Counted from the stretch's first letter, positions 42,373-50,843 are shown. The stretch is DNA of 64,000 nt from Candidatus Binatus soli (GCA_002479255.1 DLMJ01000016.1:71448-135447); one strand, 5' to 3'. Notes: generated by a model not told the origin, from the sequence alone. Made by a program: numbers and translations.

Positions 42373-44115
42373 CTAGCTGTTTTTGCCGCCGCGCGCCGCG
42401 CGCCGTTCGCCGTCATCGCGATCGAGCTTGAGCTCCTCGTTCAGGATATCTTCCATCGAGAACCGCGCCGCCTCATGCTCGCGCTTGAGGTAGGCCTGCA
42501 TTTCCTCGCGCTCTTCGTGCTGCTTGAGCGCCTTGATAGACAGCCCTATCCGGCGCTCCTTCGGGTCGACTTGCACGACCAGCGCCTCCAGCTCGTCATC
42601 GACCTTGTACAGCGACGACGGCTTGTCCACTCGCTCGTTGCTGAGCTGCGAGATATGGATCAGCCCTTCGATTCCTTCCTCGATCTCCACGAACACGCCG
42701 AAGTCCGCCACCGAACTGACCTTGCCATGAATTCGCGTGTTCAGCGGGTAACGCTCCGCCACCGTATCCCACGGGTCGGTCGAAAGCTGCTTGACGCCCA
42801 GGCTCACGCGCTCGTTCTCGACGTCGATTCCGAGCACCGTCGCCTCCAGCTCGTCGCCCTTCTTGCACACTTCGCTCGGATGCCGAATCTTCTTGGTCCA
42901 CGACAAGTCCGAAATGTGCACGAGCCCGTCGATCCCCGGCTCGATCTCGACGAACACTCCAAAGTCCGTGATCGACTTGACCTTGCCCTTGACCCGGCTG
43001 CCAATCGGATGCTTCTGCCCGAGTTCTTCCCACGGATTCGCCTCGGTCTGCTTGAGTCCGAGCGAAATTCTTCGATTCGCCTCGTCAACCCCGAGCACCT
43101 GCACTTCCACTAGGTCGCCTGAATTCACGACCTTCGACGGATGAACCGCACGCTTGCTCCAGCTCATCTCCGAGACGTGGATCAAACCCTCGACGCCCTT
43201 TTCGATCTCCACGAACGCGCCGTAGTCGGTCACGCTGACGACCTTGCCCTTGATTCGCGTGCCCGGCGGATACGCTTCCGCCACCTTGGTCCACGGGTCG
43301 GGCATGATCTGCTTCATTCCCAGCGACACCCGCTCGCGTTCGGCGTCGTATTTCAGTACGACGACCTTGACCTTGTCCCCGACCTTCAATACTTCCGACG
43401 GATGCTGCAATCGGCCCCATGCCATGTCCGTGATATGCAGCAGCCCGTCGATTCCGCCCAAGTCGATGAACGCGCCGTAGTCGGTAATATTCTTCACGGT
43501 GCCTTCGAGGATCACGCCCTCTTCGAGCACCTTGAGCGTCTGTTCCTTGAGCGATGCGCGCTCGCGCTCGAGCACGCTGCGCCGCGAGACCACCACGTTG
43601 CCGCGCGCGCGATTGAACTTCAGGATTCGGAAGCGGCCGCGCTGTCCCACGTATCTGTCCAGATTGCGCGCCGGACGAATATCGACATGCGATCCCGGCA
43701 GGAACGCCGGCACCCCGATATCGACTTTCAGTCCGCCTTTGACTTTGCCGAGCACCACGCCCTCGACCGGCGTCTCCGACTGAAACGCCTTGTCGAGTTC
43801 GCGCCAGACTTTGAACTTCTCGGCCTTCGCGTGCGAAAGCATCACCGTGCCGTTTTCGGTCTCGGCGCCTTCGAAATACACGTCAACCTCGTCGCCCTCC
43901 CTGACCGTCGGATGGCCCTCATGGTCAAGGAATTCGGCGAGGGGGACCTGCCCTTCGCACTTGTAGTTGATGTCGATGATGACGCTGTCGCGCGTGATCA
44001 GAAGCACTCTTCCAACCAGCACATCGCCGGGACGGGGAGCCTTTAAACTCTCTTCCATCAACGACTCAAAGTCATTTTCTCCTCCGCTCATCTGTTCAGG
44101 CAACGCTTTCTCCAT
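42373..44115 (-). CDS. rpsA: 30S ribosomal protein S1
   Basis: 580 residues with six S1 repeats. The repeats are visible by their recurring cores: GRVLLITRDSVIIDI, GVVLGKVKGGLKVDIGVPAFLPGS, GTVKNITDYGAFIDLGGIDGLLH, GKVVSVTDYGAFVEIEKGVEGLIH and two more with SITDFGVFVEIEPGIDGLVH and SVADFGVFVEIEEGIEGLIH. Binds mRNA and the 30S subunit during initiation. Stands between cmk and ihfB, the common order in proteobacteria. The C-terminal end is charged (DRDDGERRAARGGKNS). Confidence 0.96.
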   Translation of the reverse strand: MEKALPEQMSGGENDFESLMEESLKAPRPGDVLVGRVLLITRDSVIIDINYKCEGQVPLAEFLDHEGHPTVREGDEVDVYFEGAETENGTVMLSHAKAEKFKVWRELDKAFQSETPVEGVVLGKVKGGLKVDIGVPAFLPGSHVDIRPARNLDRYVGQRGRFRILKFNRARGNVVVSRRSVLERERASLKEQTLKVLEEGVILEGTVKNITDYGAFIDLGGIDGLLHITDMAWGRLQHPSEVLKVGDKVKVVVLKYDAERERVSLGMKQIMPDPWTKVAEAYPPGTRIKGKVVSVTDYGAFVEIEKGVEGLIHVSEMSWSKRAVHPSKVVNSGDLVEVQVLGVDEANRRISLGLKQTEANPWEELGQKHPIGSRVKGKVKSITDFGVFVEIEPGIDGLVHISDLSWTKKIRHPSEVCKKGDELEATVLGIDVENERVSLGVKQLSTDPWDTVAERYPLNTRIHGKVSSVADFGVFVEIEEGIEGLIHISQLSNERVDKPSSLYKVDDELEALVVQVDPKERRIGLSIKALKQHEEREEMQAYLKREHEAARFSMEDILNEELKLDRDDGERRAARGGKNS

Positions 44116-44164
44116 TTAGTGGGACCTTCCGGGACTTCGGGGCTGTGCAATCCTTACAACCGGG

Positions 44165-44863
44165 CTACGCTCGTTTCAAGTCCTTGCCGGCGTTGATTCG
44201 AGCGTTAATCTGCGCCTTCATCGCCGCGACCACCGCGTCGATTGAAAGTTTCGTTGAATCGATCAGCATCGCATCGTCCGCGCGCTTGAGCGGCGCCAGC
44301 TCGCGCCCGCGGTCGCGGCGGTCGCGCTCGAGCAGCTGTTCGAGCACTTCAGGCTCCGTGATCGACGCGCCCTTGCCCTTGAGTTCTTCAAATCTGCGAT
44401 GCGCTCGCGTCTTCACGTCCGCATCGAGAAAGAACTTGAACTCGGCGTCGGGAAAGATCGCCGTGCCGATATCGCGTCCTTCCATCACCACTGCCCCGTC
44501 CGCACCCGCCGCGCGCTGCAACTCGCGCATCCGCGCGCGCACCGCGCCGAGCGCCGAGAACCGCGACGCCAGGTCGCCGATTTCCGGCTCGCCTACCGAC
44601 GCGCTCACGTCGCGGCCGTTGAGCATTATCTTGTCGCCATCGAACTTGATCTTTATCGCCACCAGCACCGGCCTGAGAAGCGCTTCGACGTTTGCGTCGT
44701 CCGGGCCGACTCCCGCCGCGCGCGCCGCTAAAGCGACCGCGCGATACATCGCGCCCGTGTTCAGGTACGAGAACCCAAGCTCGCGCGCGAGCGCGCGCGC
44801 CGCCACGGATTTTCCCGCTCCGACCGGCCCGTCGATCGCAATTATTGGCCGCTTCGGATTCAC
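44165..44863 (-). CDS. cmk: Cytidylate kinase
   Basis: 232 residues. P-loop GPVGAGKS (residues 12-19), YLNTGAMYRAVAL and VVMEGRDIGTAIFPDAEFKFFLDA, the CMP-kinase core, and LIDSTKLSIDAVV near the end. Phosphorylates CMP/dCMP. Overlaps the tyrA stop by 4 bp (ATGA) and is followed by rpsA 49 bp later, a common order. Confidence 0.95.
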   Translation of the reverse strand: MNPKRPIIAIDGPVGAGKSVAARALARELGFSYLNTGAMYRAVALAARAAGVGPDDANVEALLRPVLVAIKIKFDGDKIMLNGRDVSASVGEPEIGDLASRFSALGAVRARMRELQRAAGADGAVVMEGRDIGTAIFPDAEFKFFLDADVKTRAHRRFEELKGKGASITEPEVLEQLLERDRRDRGRELAPLKRADDAMLIDSTKLSIDAVVAAMKAQINARINAGKDLKRA

Positions 44864-45723
44864 CTGATCTCTTCCCGCATCGCCCTGCCGCGATTGAAAA
44901 TCTTCTCGACTCCTTCCATGTCGCCGGCCTCGACCAGAGCCTCAAACTCCGCGAACGTCCCGCCGTAGAGTTTCAGCGCCGCCGCGATCGCCTCGCGATT
45001 CGTCACAAAAATGTCGCGCCATACTTCCCACGACGACCCCGCCAGCCGCGTCGTATCGCGCAGTCCCCCCGCGCCGTATTCCGCCGCCAGCTTGTCCCCG
45101 ACCTTCTCGCCCGCCAGCGAGGCCGCCAGCACGCTCGATACTATCTGCGGCAGATGACTCGAGCGCGCAAGGATCTCGTCGTGCGTCCGAGCGTCCATCA
45201 TCTCGACGCACGCGCCGGTCTCGTCCCATAGCTGCTCGATTTTTTCGATCGCCGCGGGCGTGCTCTTCGCCGACGGCGTGATTATCACGCGCCGGTCCCT
45301 GAACAGTGCCGGGTCCGCCGCCGCCGCGCCCGTCGTTTCCTTGCCGGCCACCGGATGCGCCGCGACGAGCGATCTCTTTCCCGTGATCAGCGGCTCCAGC
45401 TCGCGCACCACGTATCCCTTCACGCTGCCGACGTCGGTCACCACCGCGTCCGGCGCCGTGTGTTCGATCATTTTTTCCAGCGTCGATCGCATCGTCAGTA
45501 TCGGCACCGCCAGCACGATCAGGTCCGCACCGCGCGCCGCCTCGACCGGGTCCCTGCTCGCGACGTCGATCATCCCGCGCTCGACCGCAACGTCCAGGTT
45601 CGCCTGCGTCCGTCCCAGCCCGACCACTTTGCCCACCAGGCCCGCGTGCCGCGCGATCGACGCGAGCGAGCCTCCAATCAGGCCCACTCCGCACACGGTC
45701 ATTTGCCGAAATAGCTGCGCCAT
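44860..45723 (-). CDS. tyrA: Prephenate/arogenate dehydrogenase
   Basis: 287 residues from the ATG at 45723; the frame runs upstream but only this start fits the family. NAD-binding GVGLIGGSLASIAR at the N-terminus, VTDVGSVKGYVV, AHPVAGKETTGA (catalytic histidine) and SSHLPQIVSSVLA. Makes 4-hydroxyphenylpyruvate or tyrosine from prephenate or arogenate. No C-terminal ACT domain. It shares a one-base overlap with the DUF1648 gene and a 4-bp overlap with cmk. Confidence 0.93.
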   Translation of the reverse strand: MAQLFRQMTVCGVGLIGGSLASIARHAGLVGKVVGLGRTQANLDVAVERGMIDVASRDPVEAARGADLIVLAVPILTMRSTLEKMIEHTAPDAVVTDVGSVKGYVVRELEPLITGKRSLVAAHPVAGKETTGAAAADPALFRDRRVIITPSAKSTPAAIEKIEQLWDETGACVEMMDARTHDEILARSSHLPQIVSSVLAASLAGEKVGDKLAAEYGAGGLRDTTRLAGSSWEVWRDIFVTNREAIAAALKLYGGTFAEFEALVEAGDMEGVEKIFNRGRAMREEIR

Positions 45724-46184
45724 CACGCTTGGACTCCGCCGCCCGGCGGCGCCGTCTTCGACATTTTGAGCCGGCTCAATTGCACCAGCAGGTTGGCGCT
45801 CGCGATCATCATAAGTGCGAGCACGGGAAGCATTACGTAATTCATGTTGAGATTCGCGCCGCGAGCATCGGCGACGATCACGCCGAAGGCTCCCGCCATC
45901 ACGATCACATACGCGAGCCTGAACCACGATAGCGCACTCATCACCCGCCCTTCGAATTGCCCGGGCCGGACCACCGCCGTCAGCCCGATAAGCGCGTACC
46001 CCGCCAGCGCGACGATCGGCGTCAGCAGCAGCCCGACGAATTTCGACCCGTAGCCGTCGATCTGCCCCGCGAGGCTCCAGTGGATCGGAATCCGCGCCGG
46101 CGCCGTCGGCCACGACCATATCGCGGCCGCGAACATGGCGACAATCAACGCACGCGCGATCCAGTCTGGATTTAGATTCTTCAC
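45723..46184 (-). CDS. DUF1648-type membrane protein
   Basis: 153 residues with four hydrophobic segments. The motif PARIPIHWSLAGQIDGYGSK is the DUF1648 signature seen in SdpI-like immunity and related proteins. Here it is embedded in the hisC-tyrA string, overlapping hisC by 4 bp and tyrA by one base. Role unknown. Confidence 0.8.
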   Translation of the reverse strand: MKNLNPDWIARALIVAMFAAAIWSWPTAPARIPIHWSLAGQIDGYGSKFVGLLLTPIVALAGYALIGLTAVVRPGQFEGRVMSALSWFRLAYVIVMAGAFGVIVADARGANLNMNYVMLPVLALMMIASANLLVQLSRLKMSKTAPPGGGVQA

Positions 46185-47287
46185 GACTGCCCGCCCATCA
46201 CTTCGCCGAGCGCCGCCACCAGCCGCCGATTCTCCTCCGGCAGCCCAACGCTGATTCGCACGTGGCGCGGATACCCGTAACCATTCATCGCGCGCACGAT
46301 CACGCCCTTGCGCAGCAGCTTTTCGTACACTGCGCGCCCGTCTCCCACCTCGACCAGGAAGAAATTCGCGTGACTCGGCACGAACGGCGCCTTGAGCCGC
46401 CGAAACTCGCCCTCCAGGTAATCCATCCCCTCCGCGTTGACTTGCAGCGTTCTGGCGATATGCGCCCGGTCGTCCATCCCCGCGATCGCCGCCACCTGCG
46501 CAAGCGACGTCACGTTGAACGGCTGGCGCACGTTATGCAACATCTGGATCATGTCGGGCCGCGCCACCGCGTATCCGACCCGGATTCCCGCCAGCCCGAA
46601 AATTTTCGAGAACGTCCGGAGCGTGATTATCAGCCGGTGATCGTCGTGGTTCTCCATCGAGTCGGGATAATGCGGGTCGCGCACGAATTCGAAGTACGCC
46701 TCGTCGGCGACGATCACCACGTTTTCCGGAACGCGCTCCAAAAACCGCTTCCATTCCGCGCGCCGGTAAATCGTGCCGGTCGGATTGTTCGGATTGCCGA
46801 GAAAAACTATTCGCGTGTTGCCGTCGATCGCCGCCGCCATCGCCTCGAGGTCGTGCGAGAATCCGTCGATGGTCCTGGCCACGCGATGCGCCCCGCCGGC
46901 GGCCGCCGTCGCCAGCGGATAAATAGCGAACGAATGCTCCGAGTAAACCGAGTTCAGTCCCGGCCGCAGATAAAGAAACGCGAGCAGGTTGAGCACCTCG
47001 ACCGATCCCGACGCCGCGAATACCCGCTCCACTCCAATCTTGTGATACGCCGCGATTTTGCGCCGCAGCTCGTAGCTCGCGCCGTCGGGATAGCGATTCA
47101 GCTCCGGCAGCGCCGCCTTGATCGCCTCTATCGCGCGCGGCGACGGCCCCAGCGGATTCTCGTTCGACGCCAGCTTTACCGGATCGTCGATTCCGAGTTC
47201 GCGTTGCAGCTCCTCAATCGGCTTGCCCGGCTCGTAAGGAGCAAGCGCGGCGACCGATGGATGTACGAGATCTTGAGCTTTTATCAA
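46181..47287 (-). CDS. hisC: Histidinol-phosphate / aromatic aminotransferase
   Basis: 368 residues, fold-type I PLP enzyme. NENPLGPSPRAIEAIKAAL, GNPNNPTGT, VADEAYFEF, and the PLP lysine in TLRTFSKIFGLAGIRVGY. The position between pheA and tyrA suggests it transaminates phenylpyruvate or 4-hydroxyphenylpyruvate, or prephenate, as well as or instead of imidazole acetol phosphate; no other his genes are near. Name kept as hisC because sequence is of that family. Confidence 0.9.
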   Translation of the reverse strand: MIKAQDLVHPSVAALAPYEPGKPIEELQRELGIDDPVKLASNENPLGPSPRAIEAIKAALPELNRYPDGASYELRRKIAAYHKIGVERVFAASGSVEVLNLLAFLYLRPGLNSVYSEHSFAIYPLATAAAGGAHRVARTIDGFSHDLEAMAAAIDGNTRIVFLGNPNNPTGTIYRRAEWKRFLERVPENVVIVADEAYFEFVRDPHYPDSMENHDDHRLIITLRTFSKIFGLAGIRVGYAVARPDMIQMLHNVRQPFNVTSLAQVAAIAGMDDRAHIARTLQVNAEGMDYLEGEFRRLKAPFVPSHANFFLVEVGDGRAVYEKLLRKGVIVRAMNGYGYPRHVRISVGLPEENRRLVAALGEVMGGQS

Positions 47288-47353
47288 AGTAGGTGAACGG
47301 CGGTGAAAAGATTGGAAAGTGAAAAAGTAAAAGCGCTTTCCCGGCTGCCCGGC

Positions 47354-48493
47354 TCAGGCAGCGGCCGACCTGCCTTCAGGATACGATCCTAAGACCTTCA
47401 AGAATAGGGCCTTGCGCTCCAGCGACTTGATCGCGCGGGCCAGCTTGGGGTCGTCACGATGCCCCATGACGTCAACGAAGAACAGGTACTCCCACGGCCG
47501 CGCCCGGATCGGACGCGATTCGATCTTCGATATATTGATCGCGTTGCGCGCAAACAGGTTCAGCGCCTGGTTGAGCGTGCCCACCCGGTCCGCAACCGCG
47601 AACAGCAGCGTCGTCTTGTCCGCACGCCCCGGCCCCGACCGCTCCACCGGCCGCGTCCCCATCACGATAAATCGCGTCATGTTGGTCGCAAGGTCCTGCA
47701 CGTTCGACGCAATCGTCCTGAGCCCGTACGCCTCGCCCGCCGCCGCCGACGCGATCGCCGCGAGCGACCCGTCAGCCGCCGCGCGCTGGGCCGCCAGCCC
47801 GTTCGACGCGACCGCCTCGGTCTCGCAATTGGGGAAATTCGCGCTCAGGTAGCCGCGGCACTGCGCGAGCAACTGCTGATGCGCAATTATCCTGGTTACT
47901 GCTTCGCGCTTGCCGCTGAGCGACATTATTGAGGGCCGCACCGGCAGCAGGATTTCGCCGATTATCACCAGCGCCGTGTCGATCAGCAGATCGAGCGTCA
48001 GCGTCACCGATCCTTCGGTCGAGTTCTCCACCGGCACCACGCCGAAATCCGCGCGTCCGTTCTCGATCGCCTGGAACACCGCCGCGAACGACTCCAGCGG
48101 CATCAGCTCCACGCTCGATCCAAACCGCATCCGCGCCGCCTCGTGCGAGTAGGTATGCTCCGGGCCGAGGAAGGCCACCCGCGGCTCGTGCTCGAGCGCG
48201 CGGCAGGCCGAAATTATCTCGACATAAATTCGCTTGACCTGCTCGTCGGTGAGCGGCCCCTGGTTTTCGGCGATCATCTTTTCGATAATCGCGAGCTCGC
48301 GCACCGGCTGATAAACCTCGCCGCCGTTATTGTGCTTGAGCCGGCCGATCTCCACCGCGAGGCTGGCCCGCAACGACACCAGCCGCAGGATCTTGAGGTT
48401 TATCTCGTCCATCCGCGCGCGCAGAGTCTCTATGGACGGCGGCTCCGCGGCGGCGCCGGCCGCGGTCGGCTTCCTGGCTGTCCGTGACGACAT
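47354..48493 (-). CDS. pheA: Bifunctional chorismate mutase/prephenate dehydratase
   Basis: 379 residues. N-terminal AroQ chorismate mutase helix bundle (about 20-105: RARMDEINLKILRLVSLRASL), the prephenate dehydratase domain (FLGPEHTYSHEAA, VVPVENSTEGSV, NMTRFIVMG) and a C-terminal ACT domain with SRPIRARPWEYLFFVDVMGH for phenylalanine feedback. First gene of the long minus-strand amino-acid string. A second, shorter prephenate dehydratase is only 0.6 kb upstream at 49059-49916. Confidence 0.94.
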   Translation of the reverse strand: MSSRTARKPTAAGAAAEPPSIETLRARMDEINLKILRLVSLRASLAVEIGRLKHNNGGEVYQPVRELAIIEKMIAENQGPLTDEQVKRIYVEIISACRALEHEPRVAFLGPEHTYSHEAARMRFGSSVELMPLESFAAVFQAIENGRADFGVVPVENSTEGSVTLTLDLLIDTALVIIGEILLPVRPSIMSLSGKREAVTRIIAHQQLLAQCRGYLSANFPNCETEAVASNGLAAQRAAADGSLAAIASAAAGEAYGLRTIASNVQDLATNMTRFIVMGTRPVERSGPGRADKTTLLFAVADRVGTLNQALNLFARNAINISKIESRPIRARPWEYLFFVDVMGHRDDPKLARAIKSLERKALFLKVLGSYPEGRSAAA

Positions 48494-48536
48494 CGAACCA
48501 GAATGGCTACCCTACTGCCCGCCCCTTTTCAACGCA

Positions 48537-48652
48537 CAGGGGTGACCCCTGCACCCAGTGTTAAGGCCGCCCGCCGTTGGCGGGCGCGGCCCCTGCCAAC
48601 GGCTTAATACTGCGCTGCCGTCGCCACGGCCAGGGGTCACCCCTGCCGCGCG
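48537..48652. repeat. Dispersed repeat, family A, copy 4 (two units in opposite orientation)
   Basis: CAGGGGTGACCCCTG (48537-48551) with CACCCAGTGTTAAG beyond it, GCCCGCCGTTGGCGGGC, then CTTAATACTGCGCTGCCGTCG and CAGGGGTCACCCCTG (about 48630-48645). Two units face each other across about 80 bp upstream of pheA. A frame across it is an artefact. Confidence 0.85.
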
Positions 48653-48680
48653 ATTCAGGATTCCGCGTCCGCATTCTTTA

Positions 48681-48715
48681 CCTGCCTCGCCCTGACAGGG
48701 AGAGGCCGACGCCGC
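48681..48715. repeat. Dispersed repeat, family B, copy 1
   Basis: CTGCCTCGCCCTGACAGGGA continuing GAGGCCGACGC; core palindrome CTCGCCCTGACAGGGAGAG at 48686-48704. The same block is at 50600-50632 with one change in the arm. It ends 13 bp before the TIR gene. Confidence 0.8.
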
Positions 48716-48727
48716 CCGGGGGGTTCC

Positions 48728-49135
48728 ATGGCCGATCATCCTATCTTCATCTCATACGCGCGCAAGACGAGCCGAGTCTATGCCGAGGCGTTGCACGGGG
48801 AACTCTACGGGGCCGGTGTGCCAGCCTTTTTGGATCTGAATGACATTGAACCCCTCGATCAATTTCCCACCGAAATTGCCGAGGCGCTGCTAGCCGCGAA
48901 TGTTGTGGTCGTCTTTGCCGACGAGACCTATTTCACGCGGCGCTACTGTGTGAGCGAATTCGATGCGGCACTGGCTCCCCGCGCGCTCGTTCGCGGCAAC
49001 GCCCCGCCCGAAGAGGAGGACAAAGCGCTTTTGCACCTCGTGATAGCGCTACCAGAAATTATGACGTGTAGCTGGGATGAATCGGATATGTCCCGACAAC
49101 CCGGATATACCGTGATACCTTGCCAGCGGAAGTAA
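48728..49135 (+). CDS. Truncated TIR-domain protein
   Basis: 135 residues. Residues 1-110 are a TIR domain (HPIFISYARKTSRVYAEAL, VPAFLDLNDIEPLDQFPTEI, VVVVFADETYFTRRYCVSEF) with the putative catalytic glutamate E77 in YCVSEFDAAL. After ALPE (110) the sequence is antisense to the end of the prephenate dehydratase gene and no longer TIR-like, so the gene has lost its own 3' end and any partner domain. TIR domains of bacterial defence proteins cleave NAD; whether this one is active is unknown. Flanked by repeats. Confidence 0.65.
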   Translation: MADHPIFISYARKTSRVYAEALHGELYGAGVPAFLDLNDIEPLDQFPTEIAEALLAANVVVVFADETYFTRRYCVSEFDAALAPRALVRGNAPPEEEDKALLHLVIALPEIMTCSWDESDMSRQPGYTVIPCQRK

Positions 49136-49916
49136 GTGCCCGTTTTATAGTCGGATCGTTCACGGTGCCCGCAATGTCCACAAAAAAAACATACGTGTTC
49201 GGATGCCCGGCAACTGGACGAGACACGATCCTTGTGAGGTTGACGCCCGCCTTGGAGAACGGTTCTAAAAACGCGACCAGGCTACCAGGGGCGTTGCGCA
49301 GTGATGCAACAATACTTGTTTTTTTGCACAATCGCGGATCGACTGTCTTATGCCCCAACGAGAAGAATTGAGTGACGTTAGGTACATCTTCGGTTACTGG
49401 AAAATGCAGGATATCCAAATTGTACACATGCGCAGCATCGCGCGTCCCGAGGGCGGCGGCATTATTCTCGGATGAGGCAAGCTTTGCGGCTTCTGCTGTG
49501 CTTTTTGTTTCTCGACGCTCCACATCCGGGAAGTTTTCCTTGATCCATCCGTCGCAGTGATGAAAAGGCGCGAAGTGAGAATACAAAACCCGAACGCTCT
49601 CTCGTTTGTGGCCGAGCAGGGCAAGCCTGACCTTAATCGACAACTCCTCCTGAATGGACAGAGTGCACGACCGATCTATGAGGTGATCAACGGTCTCGTA
49701 AATCGTTCCTCCGGAAGAGTTCTCAATGGGGACAATTCCCTTTCGCCCAGGATCAGCTTGGACGTATCGGAACACATCATCGATCGAGTTTTGAGGAATC
49801 AGGGTCCGTCCTCGGTAACGTTTTTCGGCCACCAAATGAGCGAACGTCCCTTGAGGACCAAGATAGGCGATTTCAGTTGTGAGCATAATTTTATGACGTA
49901 AGGGTTGAAGGTCCAT
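49059..49916 (-). CDS. Second prephenate dehydratase (monofunctional, with ACT domain)
   Basis: 285 residues; no chorismate mutase part. IAYLGPQGTFAHLVAEKRYR, IVPIENSSGGTIYETVDHLI, PNVTQFFSLGH and the ACT domain (KTSIVASLRNAPGSLVAF, then SRPVAGHPNTYVFFVDIAG). A start at 49886 (MLTTEIAYLG) is also possible. Base composition is near 50% G+C, well below neighbours, so it is likely imported. It overlaps the small secreted gene upstream by 26 bp and runs into the TIR gene downstream on the other strand by 77 bp. It may serve a special phenylpyruvate-using pathway. Confidence 0.85.
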   Translation of the reverse strand: MDLQPLRHKIMLTTEIAYLGPQGTFAHLVAEKRYRGRTLIPQNSIDDVFRYVQADPGRKGIVPIENSSGGTIYETVDHLIDRSCTLSIQEELSIKVRLALLGHKRESVRVLYSHFAPFHHCDGWIKENFPDVERRETKSTAEAAKLASSENNAAALGTRDAAHVYNLDILHFPVTEDVPNVTQFFSLGHKTVDPRLCKKTSIVASLRNAPGSLVAFLEPFSKAGVNLTRIVSRPVAGHPNTYVFFVDIAGTVNDPTIKRALTSAGKVSRYIRVVGTYPIHPSYTS

Positions 49917-50262
49917 ACCCTCCGTTGGCGTTGCTGAAATAATTCTGCGGGCATCCGCAGCAGGCCTGCATCGCCTGCTCGGTATTGAAGACGTAGATCA
50001 TCGCGCAAGTTTCGCCCGCTATCGCGTAGGGGGCCGTGGCCGTTGGATCTCCCTCGAGGGGAGCAATGATATTGACGTAGGCCTGTCCGCCGGTGGTGTT
50101 GGCGTTGCTGAAATAATTCTGCAACTCCGTCCCGGCCTCTTCGGACTCTGCCGCCGCCATGCCTGACCACGCGAACGTCGCGATGGCTGCGGCCAGCAGA
50201 ATCATCGTGCTTGTGCTCAGAACTCTCTTACCTAAAACCGCAGGGGCGCGTACACGCTCCAT
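49891..50262 (-). CDS. Small secreted protein with duplicated NYFSNAN motif
   Basis: 123 residues. Signal peptide (about 1-38, LLAAAIATFAWSGMAAA). The octapeptide QNYFSNAN occurs at residues 48-55 and 106-113, encoded by an exact 25-bp repeat (49924-49948 and 50098-50122), in frame 58 codons apart. Cysteines cluster in CAMIYVFN and ACCGCP. The end overlaps the next gene's start. Family unknown; the CAMIYVF-CCGCP pattern recalls small secreted proteins I have seen in uncultured soil bacteria. The C-terminus may be a recombination product. Confidence 0.65.
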   Translation of the reverse strand: MERVRAPAVLGKRVLSTSTMILLAAAIATFAWSGMAAAESEEAGTELQNYFSNANTTGGQAYVNIIAPLEGDPTATAPYAIAGETCAMIYVFNTEQAMQACCGCPQNYFSNANGGYGPSTLTS

Positions 50263-50423
50263 GATGGAATTTCCTTCCTAGTCTGGCTGAAAGCGGCGTA
50301 ACCGTTAGTACCCGTCACCGGCGTTATAGTGACGTTGGCGCAACATATCATAAATACCGTTGGCGGTGTCAAGCCAACCCAATCTCTGATTTTAGCGGTT
50401 TCCAAGCGTGCCTGCCACCCAGC

Positions 50424-50457
50424 GTGCCAGCGCTGGCACAACCCTACCAGAATGGTA
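50424..50457. promoter_or_regulatory. Two adjacent perfect dyads
   Basis: GTGCCAGCGCTGGCAC (50424-50439, 16-bp perfect palindrome) followed after 3 bp by CTACCA-GAA-TGGTAG (50443-50457). They lie 160-195 bp upstream of the minus-strand secreted gene. They may be operators or a hairpin element. Confidence 0.45.
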
Positions 50458-50599
50458 GCAGGATCGACACAGGCAGTAGTCTAACGGGCATTAGACACAT
50501 TCTCTCCTCGACGTAGCGCTGGTGGATTTTGGCCCAGTCTGTGACATCACGTAAGGCTGAACTGCTCGGCCCTGAACTTTGCTGGCTATTCTGTGAATT

Positions 50600-50632
50600 C
50601 TTGCCTCGCCCTGACAGCGAGAGGCCGACGCG
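50600..50632. repeat. Dispersed repeat, family B, copy 2
   Basis: CTCGCCCTGACAGCGAGAG (50605-50623) with the same GGCCGACG flank as the copy at 48681-48715; one arm base differs. Confidence 0.75.
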
Positions 50633-50731
50633 AGTCGTCGAGCGTCGGGTGAGGGTCCGAATTCCAAGTTCCTCTCGCGTCCCATCCCTCCTCGCCGTCA
50701 TCCCGCGCGAAGCCGAGGACCCCCACTTTTT

Positions 50732-50759
50732 ACCTCTCCCGTAACTGAACGGGCGAGGT
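50732..50759. repeat. Dispersed repeat, family B, divergent copy 3 (opposite orientation)
   Basis: CCTCTCCCG-TAACTGAA-CGGGCGAGG: arms match the family B arms (CTCTCCC / GGGCGAG) in the reverse order with a longer loop. Confidence 0.55.
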
Positions 50760-50843
50760 ATCTCGGACGGAGAACAACCTCTTCCCCCTTACCCTTCTAA
50801 CAGGGCGAAGCCCGCATCTTCACTTTTCACTTTTCACTTTTCA

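Noticed and set aside
43141..44046. Long plus-strand reading frame opposite rpsA
   Set aside because: It is an antisense shadow of a highly conserved S1 coding frame, common in GC-rich DNA; no family pattern or ribosome site.
48512..48739. 75-codon minus frame
   Set aside because: It consists of repeat-element sequence (families A and B) translated; no protein features.
50424..50457. Possible sigma-54 promoter (TGGCAC near 50434)
   Set aside because: No TGC at the required spacing on either strand.
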